Below are positions 30,722 through 36,204 of a DNA stretch of 36,204 nucleotides, piece after piece. A program made the translations under genes and the position numbers. Under the pieces are notes generated by a model. That model did not search any database. It saw only the letters and a program-made list of their open reading frames with translations, and was not told where the DNA came from. Within the stretch, counting starts at the first letter, position 1; the number at the start of each line of letters is the position of its first letter. Source of the stretch: Methylobacterium tarhaniae (GTDB lineage Bacteria; Pseudomonadota; Alphaproteobacteria; Rhizobiales; Beijerinckiaceae); assembly GCF_001043955.1 (NCBI RefSeq), contig NZ_LABZ01000146.1, positions 1-36,204 of the forward strand, written 5' to 3'.

Positions 30722-32209
30722 TCAGGATGACATCGGATCCTCAAGCCCCTGCTCCGCCGGCACCGCGCGCCCGAACCGCGCGACCACCGCCGCCCGCAAT
30801 CCCGCGATGTCGAAGCGCCAGACCAGGCCGCCATAGACGAGGCCGCCGACGGCGACGCAGGCCGGCAGGGCGAGCCAGGGGTCGAGCCCGCGCAAGGGGA
30901 GGATCGCGACCGTCATCGCGGCCGTGGCGAGCACGACCGCGGCCGGATCGCGCCAGGGCATCCGCAGGCGGCCGGGCCCGGTCAGCGCGCGAAAGCCGAG
31001 GACCAGCATGGCGGCGAGGAGGCCGAGGGATTGCGCCGCCGCGATCCCGTGCGGGCCGAAGGGCCTGGCCAGCGCGAGGGCCGCCACGAGGTTGACCAGC
31101 GCCCCGACGCCGCCCGCCGCGATGAGCGGCAGGGTGCGGCGGCGGATCTGGAAGACCGGGTTGAGGGCGAAGTTCATCAGCGCCAGGGCGACGAGGCCCG
31201 GGATCAGCAGCAGCGTGTAATCCACGAAATGACCGCGATAGGCCGCCGGGACCGCGATCGCATCCAGCGCCGGAGCGACGGCCCAGAACCCGGCCGCGCT
31301 CGGCAGGAGCAGCGCCAGCACCACGGCGCCGTTGCGGGCGACCTGCGCCTCGCCGGCCTCGCGGCCGTGGGTCTCCGCCGCCAGCACGGCGATCTGGAAC
31401 AGCAGCAGGTCGAGGGCGGCGCCGAGCGTGCTGAAGAGCCGCGCGCCGATATCGGCCGCGAGGGAGAAGTAGCCGGCCTCGGCGAAGCCCGCTGCCGCCG
31501 CGATCGCCCAGCGGTTGGCGAAGGGCATCAACTGGTAGATCACGTTGGCGGCGACCACAGGCAGGCCGTAGGCCATGAACAGGCGCAGGGCGTCCCGGCG
31601 ACGATCCGCCCCGTGGGGGATCGGCGGATCCGCGAGGGCGCGGCGGATGAGGAGGGCGGCGAAGAGCTGGCTCAAGCCTCCGGCGAGCATCACCGCGGCG
31701 GCATCCGCCGTCGCCCAGGCGGTGCCGACCATCAGTACGAGGGCGAGGCCGTTCTTGATCAGCACGAGGCGCAGATACAGCCCGCCGACGAAGCGGGCCC
31801 GGGCGAGCGCCGCCTGGTAGTCGAACAGCCCGATGCCGACCGCGGCCCCGGCGGCGGCGGCCGCGAGCAGGGCCGGCTCGCCGACGAGGGGGTGTCCGGC
31901 CAGCAGCAGGACGGCCGCGCCGGCGAGGCCGAGGGCCGTCGCCGCATAGGCGCGGTCGAGCATGGCGCGGATCCAGGGCTCCGTGTCCCGGACGCGCGCG
32001 GAGTAGAAGCGGGTGGCCGAGAGGCGCAGCCACTCGAACAGCATGATGGTGAGCACCACCGCACCGGCCGTGCCGAGGGCGAAGCGGCCGAAATCCGCCG
32101 GTCCCAGGATCTGCGCGATGAGCAGGCCGAGGGCCAGGTTCAGGACCGCATTGACCACGAAGGCCGCGATGACCGCCATTGGGTGGGTGCTCGTCAGGTT
32201 GCCGGACAT
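30722..32209 (-). CDS. Polysaccharide flippase (Wzx/MATE-like oligosaccharide exporter)
   Basis: A 495-residue polytopic membrane protein of the oligosaccharide-flippase/MVF superfamily, which moves lipid-linked sugar units across the inner membrane for exopolysaccharide or O-antigen assembly. The N-terminus AFVVNAVLNLALGLLIAQILGPADFGRFAL is the typical first helix with the GPxDFGRF turn. About 12-14 hydrophobic segments follow, with a cytosolic stretch RRALADPPIPHGADRRRDALRLF in the middle, and PVFQIRRRTLP between late helices. It precedes glcE and follows a glycosyltransferase on the same strand, fitting polysaccharide export. A perfect inverted repeat covers its start codon and no clear ribosome site is seen (see the site at 32201). 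Confidence 0.88.
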   Translation of the reverse strand: MSGNLTSTHPMAVIAAFVVNAVLNLALGLLIAQILGPADFGRFALGTAGAVVLTIMLFEWLRLSATRFYSARVRDTEPWIRAMLDRAYAATALGLAGAAVLLLAGHPLVGEPALLAAAAAGAAVGIGLFDYQAALARARFVGGLYLRLVLIKNGLALVLMVGTAWATADAAAVMLAGGLSQLFAALLIRRALADPPIPHGADRRRDALRLFMAYGLPVVAANVIYQLMPFANRWAIAAAAGFAEAGYFSLAADIGARLFSTLGAALDLLLFQIAVLAAETHGREAGEAQVARNGAVVLALLLPSAAGFWAVAPALDAIAVPAAYRGHFVDYTLLLIPGLVALALMNFALNPVFQIRRRTLPLIAAGGVGALVNLVAALALARPFGPHGIAAAQSLGLLAAMLVLGFRALTGPGRLRMPWRDPAAVVLATAAMTVAILPLRGLDPWLALPACVAVGGLVYGGLVWRFDIAGLRAAVVARFGRAVPAEQGLEDPMSS

Positions 32210-32219
32210 CGTGTCCGGC
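32201..32219. promoter_or_regulatory. Inverted repeat covering the flippase start codon
   Basis: GCCGGACA (32201-32208) and TGTCCGGC (32212-32219) are perfect 8-bp arms with a 3-base spacer. The flippase ATG (32209-32207) begins in the loop and runs into the stem. In the mRNA this hairpin would hide the start codon; as DNA it could be an operator. Confidence 0.5.
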
Positions 32220-32270
32220 GTGCTTCACGCGTCGCCGCAACGATCGCTTCGGGGATCATGCGCGGGCCTC

Positions 32271-32292
32271 CCCTCTCCCGTGCGGGAGCGGG
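32271..32292. repeat. Short hairpin related to the repeat at 10842-10899
   Basis: CTCCCG (32275-32280) pairs with CGGGAG (32283-32288), and CCC with GGG outside one mismatch. The surrounding CCCCTCTCCCG resembles the inner stem of the larger repeat at 10858-10881. It lies between the glycosyltransferase and flippase genes on the same strand. Confidence 0.4.
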
Positions 32293-32331
32293 AAACCCGC
32301 GCCGTGGCCTCGCAGGGTCACGGCAGCCTTA

Positions 32332-33573
32332 TCACACCGCCAGCGCCAGCGGCCGGTCCTGCGCCCCCTGCCCGGCCACCTCGCGATAGACCCGCTCGAG
32401 CCCGTCGAGGTGGCGCTCCAGCGTCGGCGGATCGGCCCAGAACAGGTCGTAGGCCGCGCGCCCCATCCGCAGGGCCGTCGCGTCGTTGGCGAGATGCGCC
32501 ATGGCGTCGGCCAGCGAGCGGGGGTCGTTGGAGCGGAACCACAATCCGCTCTCGCCGTGGCGCACCGCCTCGCGGCCGGCGCAGACGTCGCTGACGAGGA
32601 CCGGCGTGCCGAGGCCCAAGGACTCGAGCACCGTGAGCGGCTGGCCCTCGTACCAGACCGACGGGAAGACCAGGGCGCGGGCGCCGCGCAGGACCGCCTT
32701 GACCTGATCCGGGCTCTGCCAGCCGAGGAAGCGGGCCTCGGGGTAGCGCGCCTCCAGCTCGGCCCGGGCCGGCCCGTCGCCGGCGAAGACCGCCCGCACC
32801 CCGGCGAGGCGCGCGGCCTCGGCGAAGATCCCCGGTCCCTTCTCGGGCGACAGGCGGCCGACGAACACGAAGTCGCCCGGCGGGCCCGCCCGGTGGCCGA
32901 GGGGCTCGGCATCGACCGGGTTCGGCACGTCGTAGTAGCGCGTCCCCGCCGGCAGGAACGGCGCCAGAACCTCCCGCTGCAACCGGCTGATGGTGATCAT
33001 CGCGTCGATGCCCTGGACCAGGCCGGTGCGGCGCATCAGGGCGTGGCGGGCCACGCGCATCAGCTTGCGCGGATAGGTGCGCGAATCGCAGTTATGGGCC
33101 AGGCAGGCCGGCCCGTTCGGCACCCGGTGGCAGGTCGCCGCGACGGGATAATCGTAGAAACCGCCATTCGGGCAGGCGAGGTAGTATTCGTGCGCGGTGT
33201 AGACCACCGGCGCGGGGCTTTTCCGCAGCACCGGCCCGATCGAGGGCGACAGCGCCTTGGCCCAGGCATGGACGTGAACCACCGTGTCGCGCGGGTCGGA
33301 TTCCGCCACGAGGGCCTTCAGTCTTGCGGCGGCAGGGCCGTTCCACAGCCATTGCACCCCGAACCGGGCGAGCGAGCGCGCCTGGGTCACGTCGGTCTGG
33401 TCGAGCAGGACCGTGCGCAATCCGGCCTCGGCGAGGCGCGGATCGGCCGGGCCGACGGCGGCGAACAGCACCACCTCGTGGCCGCGGCGGGCCAGCCCGA
33501 TCGCGCTCTCCAGCGAGACCTTGGCCTGGCCGCCATTGATGTAAGCGTGGTCGGCGACGAGGATGATCCTCAT
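32332..33573 (-). CDS. Glycosyltransferase family 4 (GT-B fold)
   Basis: A 413-residue sugar transferase that uses an activated nucleotide sugar to extend a polysaccharide or lipid-linked glycan. The N-terminal domain shows MRIILVADHAYINGGQAKVSLESAIGLARRGHEV, and the C-terminal domain has FVFVGRLSPEKGP, VFAGDGPARAEL and the donor-binding VFPSVWYEGQPLTVLESLGLGTPVLVSD with the Ex7E motif. Between them is a Cys-containing insert (CPNGGF, then three further Cys up to HNCDSR, about 150-190), seen in some GT4 subgroups and perhaps metal-binding. It is first in a run with the flippase, implying a small export-linked glycan locus. ATG 33573 starts the frame. Sugar donor and acceptor unknown. Confidence 0.9.
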   Translation of the reverse strand: MRIILVADHAYINGGQAKVSLESAIGLARRGHEVVLFAAVGPADPRLAEAGLRTVLLDQTDVTQARSLARFGVQWLWNGPAAARLKALVAESDPRDTVVHVHAWAKALSPSIGPVLRKSPAPVVYTAHEYYLACPNGGFYDYPVAATCHRVPNGPACLAHNCDSRTYPRKLMRVARHALMRRTGLVQGIDAMITISRLQREVLAPFLPAGTRYYDVPNPVDAEPLGHRAGPPGDFVFVGRLSPEKGPGIFAEAARLAGVRAVFAGDGPARAELEARYPEARFLGWQSPDQVKAVLRGARALVFPSVWYEGQPLTVLESLGLGTPVLVSDVCAGREAVRHGESGLWFRSNDPRSLADAMAHLANDATALRMGRAAYDLFWADPPTLERHLDGLERVYREVAGQGAQDRPLALAV

Positions 33574-33737
33574 GGCCGCCGCCCCATGGGCGGACGGGAA
33601 CGGTGCGGCATCGGTCGGGTTCCCCTCGGGCAGCCTGGCGCGGGGCGAGGATGGCGCCGACCCCTTAAGGAACCACCCAAGCGACGACGCAGGCCCGGCC
33701 CTTGCGCTGGACCGGCAACCGGGCCATCGGCTTGCCG

Positions 33738-34607
33738 ATGCTCCCCCGCCCCACCTCGCCCGCTTCGGCGGTCCTGCTCGCCGCCCTCGGCATCGGCCTG
33801 CTCTCGCTGATGGACGCCACCATCAAGGGCCTGTCCGACCGCTACGGCGTCACCGGCATCGCCTTCGCCCGCTACGCGGTCGGCACGCTGGTGATGGCTG
33901 CCGTGCTCGCCCTGCTCCGCCCCGGCTGGCCCTCGGCCGAGACCTGGCGCAGCAACGGATTGCGGGCGGTGCTGGTGGTGGCGACGGCGCTCTGCTTCTT
34001 CCACGGCCTGTCGGTGCTGCCGCTCGCCGAGGCGCTGGCGCTCTCCTTCCTGAGCCCGATCTTCATCGCGCTGTTCGCCGCCCTCCTCCTGCGCGAGCGG
34101 GTGCGCCCGCCGGTCTGGGCCGGGCTGGTCGTCGGCTTCCTCGGCGTCGGGATCGTGGTCGCGGGCCAGGTCGGGACGGAGGGGCCGCGGGAGGTCGGCT
34201 CCGCCTGGGGCATCGCCGCCATCCTCGCCTCGGCCCTCACCTACGCGCTCTCGATGGTGCTCCTGCGCGCCCGCGCCCGGCACGACCCGGTGGTGACCAT
34301 CGTGGCGATCCAGAATGCCGGCCCGGCCGCGATGCTGGCGGCGCCCGCCGCCTGGACCTGGACGCCCGTCGCCGCGCCGGACTGGGCGCTCCTCGTCCTC
34401 GTCGGCCTGCTCGGCGTCGCCGGGCACCTGGTGCTCAGCCGCGCCTACGCCCGGGCCGAGGCGGCGCGGCTCGCCGCGATGGAATACACCGCGCTCCTCT
34501 GGGCGATCGGCCTCGGCTACGTCGCCTTCGGGGAGGTGCCGGGCGTGGCGACGCTGGCCGGCGCGGGGTTGATCCTCGCCGGATCGGCGCTCGCGGCGCG
34601 GCGGTGA
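33738..34607 (+). CDS. EamA/DMT-superfamily transporter
   Basis: A 289-residue metabolite exporter made of two five-helix EamA repeats. Typical marks: SLMDATIKGLSDRYGVTGIAFARYAVGTL early in repeat one, FFHGLSVLPLAEALALSFLSPIFIALFAALLLRERVRPPVWAGLVVGFLGVGIVV at its end, and RAYARAEAARLAAMEYTALLWAIGLGYVAFGEVPG closing repeat two. ATG 33738 has no obvious ribosome site; a TTG at 33702 preceded by GCAGG is an alternative and would add 12 residues. Substrate unknown, usually amino acids or drugs. Divergent from the glycosyltransferase and convergent with the AT-rich lipoprotein operon. Confidence 0.88.
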   Translation: MLPRPTSPASAVLLAALGIGLLSLMDATIKGLSDRYGVTGIAFARYAVGTLVMAAVLALLRPGWPSAETWRSNGLRAVLVVATALCFFHGLSVLPLAEALALSFLSPIFIALFAALLLRERVRPPVWAGLVVGFLGVGIVVAGQVGTEGPREVGSAWGIAAILASALTYALSMVLLRARARHDPVVTIVAIQNAGPAAMLAAPAAWTWTPVAAPDWALLVLVGLLGVAGHLVLSRAYARAEAARLAAMEYTALLWAIGLGYVAFGEVPGVATLAGAGLILAGSALAARR

Positions 34608-34620
34608 GAGGGGTCGGCAT

Positions 34621-34634
34621 GCGGCCCCGGCCGC
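34621..34634. terminator. Short GC hairpin between convergent genes
   Basis: GCGGC and GCCGC pair around CCCG in the 74-base gap between the EamA gene and the convergent lipoprotein gene. It is just inside the point where base composition falls. No T-run follows. Confidence 0.3.
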
Positions 34635-34681
34635 GCCCACGCATGACGTGCGCCCGATGACAGAGACGAAGCCATCTCCCT

Positions 34682-35497
34682 TTATCGATCGCGAAGAGAG
34701 ATCAAGCCCAGCGAATTGGCGATCTGGTTCTGCCGGACATCGGAAATGAAGATCTGAGCCTGCGTCTTGAGATTTTCGCTGATGCCCTTTCCGGCATAAG
34801 GCCCCTTGGTAAATGCGAAGGTCACCTTGTCGTTGGTCTTGTCGGATGCCGAGACGAGGCTGCCCGGCCCGGTGAAATTCACCAGCTTCCAGGTCGGACC
34901 GGTCGCTGTCAGCTCTCGATTGACAATGAAATTCACCGATCCGCCGAATACGCCTGCGCTGCTTTTGGTTCTCCAGTCCAGGTAAGGTTCCGCCGTCATT
35001 GCTAGATAGAAGGCCTCTTTTATTCCAAGTCTCCCGGAAAGATTAGTGTCTGCGCCTTCCAGGCATCTTTGTCTCACGATGTCATACTTCCCAATCGCCC
35101 TGATTGCGCGCAACCCATTTTTTATCTCTCGAAGCGAGAAGAATAATTGCTGAGTGAAATTCTGACCTCTCGATCGCTCGAAATTCAGACCAGTTGCCAG
35201 GGTAATGGGGCCACCAGCCAGGGAGAAAGTTGGTGCAAGTCCTCCGGTGTCGGTGACTGTCAGACTGAGTTCAACCCCAACTTGAACGTCATAGAAATCC
35301 GAAACGATGGCGCTCAAATTTGACTCTTCGCCATCGACAATGTCCTCGAGCTCACAATTGATTTTGTTGATGATCGACTTAACGGTCGGGGTGCCGTCGC
35401 GTTCAGATGGTATGTCAAACGCGGGTATGATTGAGGCGCAGCCGCCAACTGCTACCGACAGGGCGGCCGCAATATAAACCGATTTTTTCTTGAGCAT
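34682..35497 (-). CDS. Putative lipoprotein of unknown function (AT-rich region)
   Basis: A 271-residue protein. The N-terminus MLKKKSVYIAAALSV ends in a lipobox VGGC with Cys20, so it should be a lipoprotein. The mature part has mixed beta/alpha sequence: VKSIINKINCELEDIV, a beta-rich VGVELSLTVTDTGGLAP, RSRGQNFTQQLFFSLREI, and SAGVFGGSVNFIVNRELTATGPTWKLVNFTGPGSL. I recall similar uncharacterised lipoproteins in other alphaproteobacteria (the DTGGLAP and GPTWxLxxFxGPG strings), but could not check. No function is assigned. ATG 35497 is one base after the stop of the upstream small gene, so the two are one operon; a TTG at 35530 opens the frame further but is rejected. GC content is far lower than in the genes to the left. 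Confidence 0.78.
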   Translation of the reverse strand: MLKKKSVYIAAALSVAVGGCASIIPAFDIPSERDGTPTVKSIINKINCELEDIVDGEESNLSAIVSDFYDVQVGVELSLTVTDTGGLAPTFSLAGGPITLATGLNFERSRGQNFTQQLFFSLREIKNGLRAIRAIGKYDIVRQRCLEGADTNLSGRLGIKEAFYLAMTAEPYLDWRTKSSAGVFGGSVNFIVNRELTATGPTWKLVNFTGPGSLVSASDKTNDKVTFAFTKGPYAGKGISENLKTQAQIFISDVRQNQIANSLGLISLRDR

Positions 35498-35498
35498 C

Positions 35499-35852
35499 TT
35501 AAGCCCCAGCGTTGGAAGGAAGATATTCAATCAAGTACCAATTCCCATAAATTCGATCCAAAGCTCGGGATGCTTGAACACTCACGTTCTCTCTTTCGTA
35601 GAGGACGGTGTGAGGACGAGCGATCTCACATACCAGACAAGTACAAGGATCGCCTGGAGGAGTCGGCAGTCTTTCGGCAAGTTTATCAAGACTATCTATG
35701 ACATCTTCCACCGATGGCGCCCCCGAAAATTCATTTAGACCTCCCTCCGATTGCCCTCTAATATTTGTGTCGCCCTCTCTTTGTTTTTGACCAAGAAATC
35801 GAAGGACTCTCTTGACGAGGATTTCGAAAAAATCCGCAAGCAAGAATAGCAT
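35499..35852 (-). CDS. Small protein of unknown function with CxCxxC motif
   Basis: A 117-residue protein with a hydrophobic or amphipathic N-terminus (MLFLLADFFEILVKRVLRFLG), an acidic helix around SVEDVIDSLDKLAERL, and a C70-x-C72-x2-C75 motif followed by His81, which could bind a metal. No family recognised. ATG 35852 is preceded by AGGAGGG at good spacing on the minus strand, the strongest ribosome site in the area, which argues for a real gene. It is the first gene of the operon with the lipoprotein (one base between them). Confidence 0.68.
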   Translation of the reverse strand: MLFLLADFFEILVKRVLRFLGQKQREGDTNIRGQSEGGLNEFSGAPSVEDVIDSLDKLAERLPTPPGDPCTCLVCEIARPHTVLYERENVSVQASRALDRIYGNWYLIEYLPSNAGA

Positions 35853-36204
35853 CTGGCCCTCCTGATTTGACTTCGAAACATATCATCGCCAGTCAGGCGC
35901 GCTTTGCAACCGCATTTTCTACTTCGAATGGCAGTGTATCAAAAATATCTCAATTGTGATAATGGCAAAATAGACATTAAGTCGATATATCACCTAACAG
36001 TTACGGGAAGTAATTTTGATAAGGCATCAATGTAATTTTCGCTCATCACACAGAGAATTTGTCCGTCCCACCATAAGATATGTCTATGCAAGAAATTTTT
36101 GTTTATACCCCGGCCACCGCCTGATTTAGTAAGTATTTATCGCAGTAATGCTTAAAATTTCAATAGACATTACTTAATGTCTCATACCGCCGCGCTTAGG
36201 TTTT
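35853..36204. other. AT-rich non-coding right end
   Basis: 352 bases at roughly 40% G+C by eye, against about 70% or more in most of the window. No protein gene is supported. It should hold the promoter of the lipoprotein operon. An 11-base direct repeat AATAGACATTA occurs at 35969-35979 and 36162-36172; the second copy is part of a perfect inverted repeat at 36165-36182. Probably part of an acquired segment that continues past the window. Confidence 0.55.
36165..36182. promoter_or_regulatory. Perfect inverted repeat, possible operator
   Basis: AGACATTA and TAATGTCT are perfect 8-bp arms with a 2-base spacer. One half-site with its flank (AATAGACATTA) recurs at 35969-35979, 193 bases away, upstream of the lipoprotein operon. 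This is the pattern of a dimeric regulator with a second half-site, but no regulator gene is in view. Confidence 0.4.

Noticed and set aside
36079..36123. Tiny plus-strand frame in the AT-rich end
   Set aside because: Only about 14 residues and no ribosome site.

Overview
The window is about 36 kb of very GC-rich chromosome, most of it packed with ordinary bacterial genes. The best fit is an alphaproteobacterium of the Methylobacterium group. The reasons are the strong G/C third-position bias, a MeaB-type chaperone GTPase as found in methylotrophs, a PuuE-UraD fusion, and short dispersed palindromic repeats between genes. The assignment is inference; no rRNA, tRNA or species marker is present.

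Layout. 1-4.9 kb: an allantoinase/OHCU-decarboxylase fusion for purine breakdown, a glutathionyl-hydroquinone-reductase-like GST, an AlgX/AlgJ-like SGNH protein, and an overlapping pair of a 2H phosphoesterase and a PAP2 phosphatase. 5.0-7.3 kb: a three-gene operon of enoyl-CoA hydratase, PLP-dependent threonine/serine dehydratase and a YbaK/ProX aminoacyl-tRNA deacylase. 7.4-8.5 kb: an HxlR regulator divergent from an NAD(P)-binding reductase, with a palindrome at the predicted transcription start. 8.6-12.2 kb: meaB, a lipoprotein-like alpha/beta hydrolase, a SOUL heme-binding protein and another NAD(P)-binding protein. 12.6-16.1 kb: a PhoH-like ATPase and a UvrD helicase. 16.2-18.7 kb: a small secreted protein, a hotdog thioesterase and a D-lactate-dehydrogenase-type flavoprotein. 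19.0-21.7 kb: a kexin-like subtilase with a long RTX tail, followed by about 400 bases of closely packed palindromes. 22.2-25.1 kb: an L,D-transpeptidase and a two-ring Cdc48/p97-type AAA+ ATPase. 25.4-27.7 kb: a tyrosinase coupled to a DUF2182 membrane protein. 28.0-34.6 kb: a metallophosphoesterase, a VOC protein, a lone glcE, a polysaccharide flippase, a glycosyltransferase and an EamA exporter. 34.7-36.2 kb: base composition falls sharply, with a two-gene lipoprotein operon and an AT-rich non-coding end that looks like the edge of an acquired segment.

The most interesting parts are the tyrosinase/DUF2182 pair (a type-3 copper enzyme with a plant-polyphenol-oxidase-like C-terminal domain next to a membrane protein with two CxxxC motifs), the palindrome cluster after the RTX protease, the HxlR promoter/operator arrangement, a hairpin over the flippase start codon, and the AT-rich right end. 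There is no CRISPR array, no intact insertion sequence, no tRNA and no recognisable defence system. All family calls come from reading motifs by eye; no database search was made.
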